DNA of 13,739 bases from Bacillota bacterium (GCA_023458755.1 JAEWYE010000067.1:1-13739), one strand, 5' to 3'. Positions 6,205 to 13,739 are shown, numbered from the stretch's first letter. Notes: generated by a model from the sequence alone, not told the origin. Program-made: numbers and translations.

Positions 6205-7023
6205 ATGAAATCGAAATCAGCGGCAGCCCCCTATAATGTTTGGATGATTATTTTCATAATTATTCCGATGGCGTTGGTCGTTATTTTTGCGTTCACCGAC
6301 CGTGCCGGTCATTTTACCCTGCAAAATATAGCGGGCGTCGGACAGTATTCCAATGTCTTTTTGCGTTCTATCTGGCTGGGTGCAATCGCAACGGCTATCT
6401 CCCTGTTGTTGGGATATCCGCTTGCCTTCATCATTTCCCATGTCCGTGCGCGCCGGCAAAGCATGATGATTATGCTTGTCATGCTGCCGATGTGGATGAA
6501 CTTTTTGCTCCGTACTTATGCGTGGATGACCCTTCTGGAGGATAACGGCATCATTAACAATCTGCTTGCTTCGGTGGGTTTGGGTAGACTGCATTTAATC
6601 AATACGCAGGGTGCGGTCGTTCTTGGAATGGTGTATAATTATATTCCATATATGATTCTGCCCCTTTATTCCGTGCTCACCAAAATCGACAGCAGCGTGA
6701 TTGAAGCGGCACAGGATTTGGGAGCCAATCAGCACAAGGTCTTTCGCAAAGTAATTTTTCCAATGAGCATGCCCGGTGTTATTTCGGGCGTAACGATGGT
6801 TTTTGTTCCGGCGGTCAGCACGTTTATCATTTCAAAAATGTTGGGCGGCGGCAGCAATCTTCTTATCGGCGACCTGATCGATATGCAGTTCCTTGGCAGT
6901 GCTTACAATCCAAATTTGGGTTCCGCCATTTCGCTTGTGCTCATGGTGCTTATTCTGATCTGCATGGGAATTATGAATCAGTTTGACGACGGTGAGAGCA
7001 GCGGGGGAGGTATCATGGTATGA
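6205..7023 (+). CDS. potB: Spermidine/putrescine ABC transporter permease PotB
   Basis: One of two membrane subunits forming the polyamine channel. It has 272 residues with about six hydrophobic helices, beginning with a helix at about residues 11-30. The cytoplasmic coupling loop that docks on PotA reads EAAQDLGANQHKVFRKVIFP, the EAA motif of binding-protein-dependent permeases, followed by MPGVISG. GGTGAGGAGG at 6182-6191 lies 13 nt upstream of the ATG, inside the potA end, so translation is probably coupled. The stop overlaps the potC start by 4 nt (ATGA). PotB rather than PotC is inferred from gene order and the first-permease position. Confidence 0.92.
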   Translation: MKSKSAAAPYNVWMIIFIIIPMALVVIFAFTDRAGHFTLQNIAGVGQYSNVFLRSIWLGAIATAISLLLGYPLAFIISHVRARRQSMMIMLVMLPMWMNFLLRTYAWMTLLEDNGIINNLLASVGLGRLHLINTQGAVVLGMVYNYIPYMILPLYSVLTKIDSSVIEAAQDLGANQHKVFRKVIFPMSMPGVISGVTMVFVPAVSTFIISKMLGGGSNLLIGDLIDMQFLGSAYNPNLGSAISLVLMVLILICMGIMNQFDDGESSGGGIMV

Positions 7024-7832
7024 AAGCAATCTCAAAAATCTATACCACCCTTATTTTTCTCTTTTTATACGCGCCGATTGTGGTGCTGATTATTTTTTCC
7101 TTTAATGATTCTACAACGATGAGCCGTTCTGTTTGGTCCGGTTTTTCTTTTAAATGGTACAATCAGTTGTTTCAGGATGGGCAGATTCTTGCCGCACTGC
7201 GCAACACCTTTGTTATTGCGGTAATAGCTTCAATCGTTTCCACCATTTTGGGCACTGCCGCGGCAATCGGAATTAACGGTATGAACAAATGGATGAAGCA
7301 TGTGGTGATGAATGTTACCAATATGCCCATGGTCAATCCGGAAATTGTTACCGGTGTTTCCCTAATGCTTCTGTTCGTTTTTGCGGCGAAGGCAATGGGA
7401 GGCGTTTCGCTCGGTATGGTGTCACTGATTTTGGCACATATTACCTTTTGCCTGCCTTATGTCATCCTTTCCGTTATGCCGAAACTGCGTCAAATGGATT
7501 CCCACTTGTATGAGGCAGCGCAGGATTTGGGATGTACCCCAATCCGTGCATTTTTTAAGGTGGTATTGCCGGAGATTATGCCCGGTGTTGTTACCGGTAT
7601 GATTATGGCATTTACGCTTTCCATTGACGATTTTGTCATCAGTTACTTTACCAGCGGAACTACGCAGACTTTACCGATTTTTATTTACTCCATGACACGT
7701 AAGCGTATCAGTCCGGAAATAAACGCTCTTTCCACCTTACTGTTCGGTACGATTATCCTGCTTTTGCTGATTGTGAATATTCGTCAGTCAAAGGACAAGA
7801 AAATCGCGGAAGATTTAGTGGAGGAGGTATAA
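7020..7832 (+). CDS. potC: Spermidine/putrescine ABC transporter permease PotC
   Basis: Second membrane subunit of the polyamine importer. It has 270 residues with about six hydrophobic segments and an EAA coupling motif, EAAQDLGCTPIRAFFKVVLP, then MPGVVTG. FTLSIDDFVISYFTSG and the following TLPIFIYSM segment are typical of PotC-type permeases. GGGGGAGG (7003-7010) lies 9 nt before the ATG. The ATGA overlap with potB indicates translational coupling. The C-terminus is short and charged (KKIAEDLVEEV). potD follows after 4 nt. Confidence 0.92.
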   Translation: MKAISKIYTTLIFLFLYAPIVVLIIFSFNDSTTMSRSVWSGFSFKWYNQLFQDGQILAALRNTFVIAVIASIVSTILGTAAAIGINGMNKWMKHVVMNVTNMPMVNPEIVTGVSLMLLFVFAAKAMGGVSLGMVSLILAHITFCLPYVILSVMPKLRQMDSHLYEAAQDLGCTPIRAFFKVVLPEIMPGVVTGMIMAFTLSIDDFVISYFTSGTTQTLPIFIYSMTRKRISPEINALSTLLFGTIILLLLIVNIRQSKDKKIAEDLVEEV

Positions 7833-7836
7833 GCCG

Positions 7837-9051
7837 TTGAAAAAAAGATTACCGGCGTTAATTGCCGCTATTATAATTCTAATCAGCGCCCTCCCGATTA
7901 CCGCCTCTGCACAGCAAACGGAAAAGGCTGAAAAGATGGATACGCCTGCCTCTAATACCGGCGTGACCATTAATGTTTACAATTGGGGCGAGTATATCTC
8001 CAATGGTGTAGACGGCAGTATTGATGTAAACAAAGAGTTTACCGAAAAGACGGGAATTCGCGTCAATTATACGACATTCGACAGCAATGAATCGCTTTAC
8101 TCCAAGTTGGCAAGCGGCGGCGCGAATTATGATATTATTATTCCGTCGGACTACATGATTTCAAAATTAATCAGCGAAAACATGCTGGAAAAGCTGAATT
8201 TTAAGAATATCCCGAATTTTCAGTATATCGATAAGCAATTCCGCAATCCGGCCTACGATAAAACAAACGAGTATTCAGTACCTTATACATGGGGCGTTGT
8301 CGGTATTTTTTACAACAAGAACTATGTAAAAGAAAAAGTGGACAGCTTTAAAATATTGTGGGATTCCAAATATGCCGGAAAAATTCTGATGTTCGATAAC
8401 CCCCGCGATTCTTTCGGTATTGCGCAAAAAATTCTTGGTTATTCCTACAACAGTACAAATACTAGCGAGTGGGAAGCTGCCGCCAATCTTTTAAAACAGC
8501 AAAAACCTCTTGTGCAGGCCTATGTAATGGATCAGATTTTTGATAAAATGGCCAGCGGGGACGCATGGCTCGCCCCTTATTATGCGGGGGACGCGGCGAC
8601 TTTAGTGGAGGATAACCCGAATATCGGGTTCGCAATTCCAACGAAAGAGGGAACCAACTTCTTCGTAGATGCGATTTGCATTCCGAAAGGTTCCGCACAT
8701 AAAGCGCAGGCGGAGGCTTACATCAATTTCCTTTGTGATCCGGAAATTGCCGCTGCCAATGTGGAAACCATAGGCTATTCTTCCCCGGAAACTGCTGCCA
8801 AAAAGCTGCTTCCGGAAGAAACTGTCAACAATCCGATTTATTATCCAAGCAAAGAGATTCTGGATAAATCCGAAACCTTTGTCAATTTACCGGAAGATAC
8901 CAACTTAACCCTTGATACCCTGTGGGCGGAAGTGAAAATGGGAGGCCCCGGTCAGACCGCGACACTAATCGCCATTTTGGTTGGATTTTTACTTGTATAT
9001 ATCGGTATTGTTGTTTATAAGCGTATCAAAGCAAAACGGGAACTGCAATAA
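7837..9051 (+). CDS. potD: Polyamine substrate-binding protein PotD with C-terminal membrane anchor
   Basis: Extracytoplasmic receptor delivering spermidine or putrescine to PotBC. It has 404 residues and starts at TTG, supported by GAGGAGG 9 nt upstream. A signal peptide (about 1-25, KKR then a hydrophobic core, ending TASA) lacks the lipobox Cys expected for a Gram-positive binding lipoprotein. The mature domain shows PotD/PotF family segments: NVYNWGEYIS, ANYDIIIPSDYMI, PYTWGVVGIFYN, MFDNPRDSFGIA and YYAGDAATLVE. The aromatic and acidic residues of the polyamine pocket are plausible, but ligand preference cannot be read by eye. Unusually, residues about 375-394 form a transmembrane helix followed by a Lys/Arg-rich tail, so the protein is probably tethered by its C-terminus instead of by lipid. 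This explains the excess over the roughly 350 residues usual for PotD. Confidence 0.92.
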   Translation: MKKRLPALIAAIIILISALPITASAQQTEKAEKMDTPASNTGVTINVYNWGEYISNGVDGSIDVNKEFTEKTGIRVNYTTFDSNESLYSKLASGGANYDIIIPSDYMISKLISENMLEKLNFKNIPNFQYIDKQFRNPAYDKTNEYSVPYTWGVVGIFYNKNYVKEKVDSFKILWDSKYAGKILMFDNPRDSFGIAQKILGYSYNSTNTSEWEAAANLLKQQKPLVQAYVMDQIFDKMASGDAWLAPYYAGDAATLVEDNPNIGFAIPTKEGTNFFVDAICIPKGSAHKAQAEAYINFLCDPEIAAANVETIGYSSPETAAKKLLPEETVNNPIYYPSKEILDKSETFVNLPEDTNLTLDTLWAEVKMGGPGQTATLIAILVGFLLVYIGIVVYKRIKAKRELQ

Positions 9052-9059
9052 ATCAGGCG

Positions 9060-9088
9060 GGGGTTGCATGGTATGCAGCCCCTGTTTT
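9060..9088 (+). terminator. Hairpin after potD, weak terminator or read-through point
   Basis: GGGGTTGCAT (9060-9069) pairs with ATGCAGCCCC (9073-9082), with one G-T pair and a 3-nt loop. Only TGTTTT follows, so termination is probably partial. Confidence 0.55.
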
Positions 9089-9109
9089 CAATAGAAAGGA
9101 TAATTTACT

Positions 9110-9988
9110 ATGAGAATTCAATTAAAAAACAAAGCTTGCTTCGTAGAAATGGATACATTGGGTGCACAGCTTGTCTCGCTTAGCGACGCGCAGGGCGTTC
9201 AGTATTTGTGGCAGGGCGACAAGGAACATTGGAGCGGTCAGGCACCGATTTTGTTCCCGATTGTTGGGGCACTTCGTAACGGCATAACGATGATTGACGG
9301 CAGCGAATACGCAATGGGCCGCCACGGTTTTGCCCGTAAAATGGAGTTTCGCAATCTAATAAATACGGCAGATACCGCAGTTTTCACACTAGTGGCAAAT
9401 GAAGAAACGCGCAGGCAATATCCCTTTGATTTTCATTTGAACGTTACCTATCGTCTGAAGGATTGTACGCTTACGACCGAATTTACGGTCGTGAATATGG
9501 GTTATAAGCCAATGCCGTTTGTAATCGGCGGGCATCCTGCATTTAACTGTCCGATTTTGCCCAGTGAAAGCTTTGAAAATTATGTAGTGGAATTTGAAAA
9601 GAACGAAACGGCAGATTGCCCGCGAATCGATATGGAAACCGGCCTGATTGATTTTTCAAACAAAACATGCTGCCTGAATGACGAAAAAACAATTGCGCTG
9701 CAGCATAGCTTGTTTTATAACGACGCACTTGTTTTTGACCATCCCCAGTCTTCAAAAGTAAAGCTGTACAGCCGTTTGAGTGGGCGCGGCGTTGAAATGG
9801 ACTTTAACGGTTTTGATTATCTCGGAGTTTGGTCCGCGGCCAACGACGCCCCGTTTGTAGCGTTGGAGCCATGGACGGGTTGTGCAACCTGCACGGATGA
9901 AGATGACCTAATGATTCATAAACGCAACATGAAGATTTTATATTCACACCAAAGCGCAAAGTGTTCCTACAGCGTTACAATTTTATAA
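9110..9988 (+). CDS. Aldose 1-epimerase family protein, LacX-like
   Basis: Probable sugar mutarotase interconverting alpha and beta anomers of an aldose, cytoplasmic, 292 residues with no signal peptide. It aligns by eye with the LacX-like branch of the galactose mutarotase superfamily. GQAPILFPIVGALRNG comes first, then GRHGFAR with His72, GGHPAFNCP with His142 and VALEPWTG with Glu253. These are the two His and the Glu expected for catalysis. The start has GAAAGGA 9 nt upstream. No promoter is visible in the 58-nt gap after potD, so expression may come from read-through of the pot operon. The substrate is unknown, and there is no sugar operon beside it to suggest one. Confidence 0.86.
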   Translation: MRIQLKNKACFVEMDTLGAQLVSLSDAQGVQYLWQGDKEHWSGQAPILFPIVGALRNGITMIDGSEYAMGRHGFARKMEFRNLINTADTAVFTLVANEETRRQYPFDFHLNVTYRLKDCTLTTEFTVVNMGYKPMPFVIGGHPAFNCPILPSESFENYVVEFEKNETADCPRIDMETGLIDFSNKTCCLNDEKTIALQHSLFYNDALVFDHPQSSKVKLYSRLSGRGVEMDFNGFDYLGVWSAANDAPFVALEPWTGCATCTDEDDLMIHKRNMKILYSHQSAKCSYSVTIL

Positions 9989-10003
9989 TTGAGTATTTAT
10001 TTT

Positions 10004-10031
10004 GGGCGCATGAATTCATGCGCTCTTTTTT
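10004..10031 (+). terminator. Rho-independent terminator after the epimerase gene
   Basis: The perfect palindrome GCGCATGAATTCATGCGC (10006-10023) is extended by a G-T and a G-C pair and followed by six T (10026-10031). Confidence 0.92.
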
Positions 10032-10116
10032 GTGTTCGTTTCTTTTTAGTTGTGCCGGGAGGGTTTGAAAATGCTGCCTTTTCAGCTCAGAAAATTCTAA
10101 AAATCATCACGCGCTT

Positions 10117-10147
10117 TTCACAAATCTCTTATAAAATAGTGTATAAT
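10117..10147 (+). promoter_or_regulatory. Candidate promoter of the two-component operon
   Basis: A perfect -10 TATAAT (10142-10147) has TTCACA (10117-10122, 5/6) at a rather long 19-bp spacing. Transcription would start near 10154, leaving a leader of about 77 nt. The -10 is convincing; the -35 is less so. Confidence 0.5.
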
Positions 10148-10230
10148 CGAAACAGAAAAAGAAAAAAGCAAGATGCATAAGAATGGTGTAGCTTATTTAG
10201 TTAAAATTTAATCAGAGGGGTGCTGCGGCA

Positions 10231-10911
10231 ATGTATCGAATTTTAGTGGTGGATGACGAAGAAAAAATCAGAGAACTTATTAAAAAATACGCTGTTTTTG
10301 AAGGGCATACCGTTACCGAGGCCGGTGACGGAATGGAAGCGGTGGAGATTTGCCGCAAAGACCCAAATGCTTTTGATATTATCATCATGGATGTTATGAT
10401 GCCGGAATTGGATGGGTTCTCCGCAGTAAAGGAGATTCGTAAAACTTGTAATACGCCGGTATTGATGCTCTCCGCTCGCGGTGAGGAATATGACAAAATC
10501 CATGGCTTTGAACTGGGCATTGACGATTATGTGGTCAAGCCTTTTTCTCCGAAAGAGCTGATGATGCGCATTAATGCTATCATGAAACGTACTGCTTCCG
10601 TAGAAGAAGAAACGAAAAAGGATATTGTTCGTTTTGAAGGGCTGACAATTGACTTTACCGCACGTATCGTTTCCGTGAATGATGAAAAATTGGACTTATC
10701 GCCGAAAGAATATGATTTGTTGTTTTATATGGTGAATAATAAAAATATTGCCCTCACCCGTGAAAAACTGATTACCAATGTGTGGGGATACGATTTTTAC
10801 GGGGATGACCGCACACTCGATACCCATATCAAGCTTCTCCGTAAAAGTCTGGGAGAATACAGCAAATTTATCGTAACGCTTCGAGGGGTGGGATATCGCT
10901 TTGAAGTTTAA
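10231..10911 (+). CDS. OmpR/PhoB-family response regulator
   Basis: Cytoplasmic DNA-binding regulator phosphorylated by the kinase encoded next. Its 226 residues are standard for the family. The receiver domain (1-about 118) has the acidic pair Asp8/Asp9 in VVDDEE, phospho-acceptor Asp54 in IIMDVMMPELDG, Ser81 in the switch position (LMLSAR) and Lys103-Pro104. The winged-helix effector domain (about 131-226) ends with DDRTLDTHIKLLRKSLG and TLRGVGYRFE, the OmpR/PhoB signature. The start at ATG has AGAGGGG 10 nt upstream. The 3' end overlaps the kinase start by 11 nt. The target genes cannot be told from sequence. The signal and regulon are unknown; no repeat that would clearly be its own operator was found upstream. 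Confidence 0.93.
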   Translation: MYRILVVDDEEKIRELIKKYAVFEGHTVTEAGDGMEAVEICRKDPNAFDIIIMDVMMPELDGFSAVKEIRKTCNTPVLMLSARGEEYDKIHGFELGIDDYVVKPFSPKELMMRINAIMKRTASVEEETKKDIVRFEGLTIDFTARIVSVNDEKLDLSPKEYDLLFYMVNNKNIALTREKLITNVWGYDFYGDDRTLDTHIKLLRKSLGEYSKFIVTLRGVGYRFEV

Positions 10912-12385
10912 ATTTCGTCCAAACAAAATAGCGGTACAGTGGCAGATTTTCGCCCATTTTGCTGTTTTCACGGCAATTATTTTAGTATTGCTGTGGGTCT
11001 TTCAAATTGTGTTTTTGGATAGTTTTTATAAGGCAATCAAAACAAATGAGATTAAATCAACAGCAAATGAAATTGCCGAAAATATTGATAGCACAGATTT
11101 GGACAATCTTCTTCTCAGCATTGAGCAGCAAAAGCAAATTTCTGTTCTCATTACCGACTCAAACGGCATGAATCAGTATGCCAAGTCCAATACAAACGGA
11201 ATTTTGTCCGTTATGAATGTTGCTAAATTTTACAGTTTAACCGAACAAAACGGTGGTACGTATTATCTCATTTTTAATTTGGAGGATGCCTTAAAAAGCG
11301 CCTATCCAGGTAGAAACTCCGCGAATCGGGGCGGGAATGGCTTAGGATTCCAGGAGCAAAGAAATAATCCGGAATGGAATAAGCCAAAGCCTGAAAATCT
11401 GATTTACTGTATGATCACGTCAACGCAAAGCGGAGATAAGCGGCTAATTATGCTGAACGCTACTATTTCTCCGGTAGACGCAACCGTGCAGACCCTGCGC
11501 GTTCAGCTTGTTTTCATCACGTTAATTATGCTGATTCTGGCATTGTTTTTGGCACTCTTCCTCTCTAAAAAAATATCAAAACCCATCAGCAAAATCAACA
11601 CTTCTGCGAAAACATTGGCAACGGGTTACTATGACATCCACTTTGATGAAACCGGGTACAAAGAGATTTCCGAACTTGGGCAAACACTAAATTACGCCGC
11701 AAAAGAGCTTTCTAAAGTGGAAACTCTGCGACGCGATTTAATTGCGAACATATCCCATGATTTGCGCACTCCGCTTACCATGATTACCGGTTACAGCGAG
11801 GTCATGCGTGATCTGCCAGGCGAAAACACACCGGAAAATGTGCAGGTTGTTATAGACGAGGCAAACCGTCTTACAAGCCTTGTTAATGATGTACTGGATA
11901 TTTCTAAATTGCAGTCCGGAACTCAGCAGCTCACCTTAACAACCTTCAATCTTACACAGAGCATAAAAACTATGATGACGCGCTATGCCAAGCTAACGGA
12001 TTATCATATTGAATTCCTTTCGGACTGCGATGTCAGCGTTCACGCCGATGAGCTGAAAATCTCACAAGTGGTATATAATCTGGTGAACAACGCCATTACT
12101 TATACCGGCAGTGATAAAAAAATAACTATTCGTCAGATTCTTCATGACAACAAGGTTCGGATTGAAGTTATGGATACCGGAGAGGGCATTCCGCAGGATA
12201 AACTTGCGGATATTTGGGACCGGTATTACAAGGTGGACAAAGAGCATAAGCGCGCGCAAATCGGCACAGGGCTCGGACTTTCCATCGTCAAAACGGTTCT
12301 GGATATGCACGGCGGAACCTATGGTGTGCAAAGCGAGCAGGGCAAAGGCAGTACATTCTGGTTTGAACTGGATGTGCAGCCGTAA
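10901..12385 (+). CDS. Membrane sensor histidine kinase
   Basis: Sensor partner of the preceding regulator, 494 residues. It has TM1 (about 16-39), an extracytoplasmic domain of about 160 residues, TM2 (about 201-221), HAMP (about 222-275) and a HisKA domain with phospho-acceptor His286 in NISHDLRTP. The ATPase domain has an N-box near LVNNAITYT, G1 DTGEGIP and G2 GTGLGLSIVK. All catalytic motifs are present, so it should be active. The sensor part contains a Gly/Asn/Pro-rich stretch (about 137-165) and no recognisable PAS domain, so it is not a typical WalK. The start is TTG 10901, overlapping the regulator; GGTGGGA about 8 nt upstream supports it, and I saw no better in-frame start. The ligand is unknown. 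Confidence 0.92.
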   Translation: MKFKFRPNKIAVQWQIFAHFAVFTAIILVLLWVFQIVFLDSFYKAIKTNEIKSTANEIAENIDSTDLDNLLLSIEQQKQISVLITDSNGMNQYAKSNTNGILSVMNVAKFYSLTEQNGGTYYLIFNLEDALKSAYPGRNSANRGGNGLGFQEQRNNPEWNKPKPENLIYCMITSTQSGDKRLIMLNATISPVDATVQTLRVQLVFITLIMLILALFLALFLSKKISKPISKINTSAKTLATGYYDIHFDETGYKEISELGQTLNYAAKELSKVETLRRDLIANISHDLRTPLTMITGYSEVMRDLPGENTPENVQVVIDEANRLTSLVNDVLDISKLQSGTQQLTLTTFNLTQSIKTMMTRYAKLTDYHIEFLSDCDVSVHADELKISQVVYNLVNNAITYTGSDKKITIRQILHDNKVRIEVMDTGEGIPQDKLADIWDRYYKVDKEHKRAQIGTGLGLSIVKTVLDMHGGTYGVQSEQGKGSTFWFELDVQP

Positions 12386-12408
12386 TTTTGAAATCAATTC
12401 AGCAGAAT

Positions 12409-12455
12409 AAGCCCTTAAGGTATCCGAACAGATACTTTAAGGGCTTTGCTTTTTG
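12409..12455 (+). terminator. Rho-independent terminator after the histidine kinase gene
   Basis: AGCCCTTAAGGTATC (12410-12424) pairs with GATACTTTAAGGGCT (12431-12445) with one G-T pair and a 6-nt loop, extended by an A-T pair. TTGCTTTTT follows. It may also insulate gpsA from the kinase transcript. Confidence 0.9.
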
Positions 12456-12472
12456 AATTTTGATGAAAATTT

Positions 12473-12502
12473 TTGCTACTTTCATTTTGCATATGGTATA
12501 AT
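12473..12502 (+). promoter_or_regulatory. Extended -10 promoter of gpsA
   Basis: Perfect TATAAT (12497-12502) is preceded by TGG (12494-12496), giving the extended -10 TGnTATAAT. TTGCTA (12473-12478, 4/6) sits 18 bp upstream. Initiation near 12509 puts the leader at about 42 nt. Confidence 0.8.
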
Positions 12503-12536
12503 ATAGTCAGTAATTTGAAAACAAGACCAATCTCTT

Positions 12537-12542
12537 GGGAGG
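12537..12542 (+). promoter_or_regulatory. Ribosome binding site that decides the gpsA start
   Basis: GGGAGG lies 8 nt upstream of GTG 12551. The longer reading from TTG 12473 would start within the promoter, before any transcript, so it is rejected. Confidence 0.88.
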
Positions 12543-12550
12543 AATTTATT

Positions 12551-13507
12551 GTGAACATTTCGGTTATCGGCTGCGGCAGATGGGGCAGCTTTTTAACCTG
12601 GTACTGCAATCGATGCGGGCACAGTGTTATGCTTTATGGTCGGAGCGGTTCAGCCAAACTAACGGAATTTCAGGCGACCCGCACCAACGGACTGGTTGCG
12701 CTGAATAAAAATATAAAATTGACGGATAATCTGGAAGAAGCGGTCAGCCATGCGGAAATTATTATTATTTCCATTGCGTCGCAAAGTCTTCGTACGCTCA
12801 TGGGACAACTGGCTGTATTTGATTTGAACAAAAAAACAATTGTCTTGTGTATGAAGGGCATCGAAGCAAAAACCGGAAAGCGGCTGACACAGATTGTTGA
12901 GGAATTTGTGCCGGACACCCATGTTGCCATATGGGTCGGCCCCGGTCATGTGCAGGATTTTTTAAGCGGCATTCCAAACTGTATGGTAATAGACAGCCGC
13001 GAAACGGAAACCAAGCAGAAGCTCGTACAGGCACTTTCCAGCGATCTGATTCGTTTCTATTACGGTGATGATCTGATCGGCAATGAAATAGGAGCGGCGG
13101 CAAAAAACGTGATTGGCATTGCCGCTGGTATGCTGGATGGACTGAACAAAACGGCGCTCAAGGGCGCACTTATGTCGCGCGGTACGCGTGAGATCGCCCG
13201 TCTTATCAAAGCAAAGGGCGGCAATGAAATTACAGCCTATGGGCTTAGCCATTTGGGTGATTATCAGGCAACCGTATTTTCCGAGTTCAGCCATAACCGC
13301 CGTTTCGGGGAACTATTCGTACAGGGGAAAGAGTACGGCGAGCTTGCCGAAGGTGTTGCTACTACCGTTGCGTTGCTCAAAATAGGGGAGGATTGCGGTG
13401 TGGAGTTACCCATCTGCAAGGCGGTAGATGCCGTCCTCAACCACGGACAAGAGCCTGCAAAAGTATTGGGCGACCTGTTCCTGCGAAGCTTGAAAATGGA
13501 GTTTTAA
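12551..13507 (+). CDS. gpsA: GpsA-like NAD(P)-dependent glycerol-3-phosphate dehydrogenase
   Basis: Likely reduces dihydroxyacetone phosphate to sn-glycerol-3-phosphate for phospholipid synthesis, in the cytoplasm. It has 318 residues from GTG 12551, close to the family length. The N-terminal Rossmann fold has GCGRWG (7-12), where GxGxxG is usual. CMKGIE corresponds to the usual SKGIE. The catalytic-region Lys185 lies in AAKNVIGIAAGMLDGL, RGTREIARL matches the helical C-domain, and LGDYQATVFS then NRRFG (249-253) match the LGDL...NRRFG signature. It is divergent: GPGHVQDF stands where GPSxAxE is usual, and the N-terminal segment after GCGRWG is atypical (FLTWYCNRCGHS). It could be a second GpsA-type enzyme or a related 2-hydroxyacid dehydrogenase of the same superfamily, but the Lys and NRRFG favour GpsA. 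Confidence 0.82.
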   Translation: MNISVIGCGRWGSFLTWYCNRCGHSVMLYGRSGSAKLTEFQATRTNGLVALNKNIKLTDNLEEAVSHAEIIIISIASQSLRTLMGQLAVFDLNKKTIVLCMKGIEAKTGKRLTQIVEEFVPDTHVAIWVGPGHVQDFLSGIPNCMVIDSRETETKQKLVQALSSDLIRFYYGDDLIGNEIGAAAKNVIGIAAGMLDGLNKTALKGALMSRGTREIARLIKAKGGNEITAYGLSHLGDYQATVFSEFSHNRRFGELFVQGKEYGELAEGVATTVALLKIGEDCGVELPICKAVDAVLNHGQEPAKVLGDLFLRSLKMEF

Positions 13508-13539
13508 TAATATTTTGCTGTATGCAAATACTTTATGAA

Positions 13540-13568
13540 TTGACAAACCATGCGCGACAATATATGAT
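13540..13568 (+). promoter_or_regulatory. Sigma-A promoter of the gene at the right edge
   Basis: TTGACA (13540-13545), a 17-bp spacer and TATGAT (13563-13568, 5/6). Transcription would start near 13575, with about 94 nt of leader. Confidence 0.82.
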
Positions 13569-13668
13569 AAGGTAATGATATTGCTTATTAATTTTTTAAC
13601 AATGTTTTATTTCGAAAGATTAACTATTAAAAGTCAAGCCTGAAATTGAGGAAGGTGGAAAAAAGCAG

Positions 13669-13739
13669 ATGGTTAAAAAAGGGTATAGCAAAGCAGGCGT
13701 CCGGTTGAACGCCGCATCGGCTATTATGAGAAAATTACG
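13669..13739 (+). CDS. Partial gene at the right edge, function unknown
   Basis: The first 23 codons of a new gene are visible, beginning MVKKGYSKAGVRLNAASAI, and then the window ends. GAAGGTGG (13651-13658) lies 10 nt before the ATG, and a strong promoter precedes it. The segment is basic with no obvious signal peptide or motif. I do not recognise it. Confidence 0.6.
   Translation, partial: MVKKGYSKAGVRLNAASAIMRKL

Noticed and set aside
9989..10180. 63-codon + strand frame after the epimerase gene
   Set aside because: It contains the terminator hairpin and the next promoter, starts directly at the epimerase stop, and has no ribosome binding site or protein-like composition.
10231..12385. 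Assigning the two-component pair as WalR/WalK, given the WalR-type operators
   Set aside because: The kinase has no PAS domain after HAMP and its sensor region is not WalK-like, and the usual accessory genes (walH, walI) are absent. The operators are not evidence about this pair.
12473..12550. N-terminal extension of gpsA from TTG 12473
   Set aside because: It would start upstream of the -10 box at 12497-12502, so it would not be transcribed; GTG 12551 has a good ribosome binding site and begins the Rossmann fold properly.
13513..13530. TTTGC/GCAAA hairpin after gpsA as a terminator
   Set aside because: Only five base pairs and no T-run follow, so I do not call a terminator for gpsA.

Overview
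The window reads as chromosomal DNA of a low-to-medium GC Bacillota, most likely a member of Clostridia (perhaps Oscillospirales). This rests on strong AGGAGG/GGGAGG ribosome binding sites, TTG and GTG starts, sigma-A promoters with 17-18 bp spacers, U-tailed hairpin terminators, Gram-positive style wall enzymes and the flavour of the proteins. The genus cannot be named from sequence alone. All recognised genes lie on the + strand, and no mobile element, CRISPR array, tRNA or rRNA was seen.

Layout: (1) 1-208 holds a long inverted repeat with a T-tract, several TGTAA hexamers and a near-consensus promoter. (2) murE-murF (215-3041) build the peptidoglycan stem peptide and end at a strong terminator. 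(3) 3425-4645 encodes a secreted NlpC/P60-like wall hydrolase with cell-wall-binding repeats, an Ala/Ser/Lys-rich stalk and a C-terminal membrane anchor. Upstream of it is an array of TGTWAH hexamers in the 11-bp phase of a WalR (YycF) operator. (4) potABCD (5069-9051) is a complete spermidine/putrescine-type ABC importer. It has a near-perfect promoter and a leader of about 186 nt that can fold over the potA ribosome binding site. (5) A LacX-type aldose 1-epimerase follows (9110-9988), behind a weak terminator and without an obvious promoter of its own. (6) An OmpR-type response regulator and its histidine kinase (10231-12385) overlap by 11 nt. (7) A divergent GpsA-like glycerol-3-phosphate dehydrogenase (12551-13507) has its own extended -10 promoter. 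(8) A new gene starts at 13669 behind a strong promoter and runs off the end.

Functionally the window combines cell envelope synthesis and remodelling (murE, murF, the hydrolase, gpsA for phospholipid backbone), polyamine uptake, sugar anomer conversion and one two-component system of unknown signal. The genes look like ordinary housekeeping and transport functions. The most unusual material is regulatory and architectural: the potA leader with mutually exclusive pairings that hide or free the ribosome binding site, the WalR-like operator array in front of the hydrolase, and two exported proteins (the hydrolase and PotD) tethered by a C-terminal helix. I see no clear previously undescribed multi-gene system.
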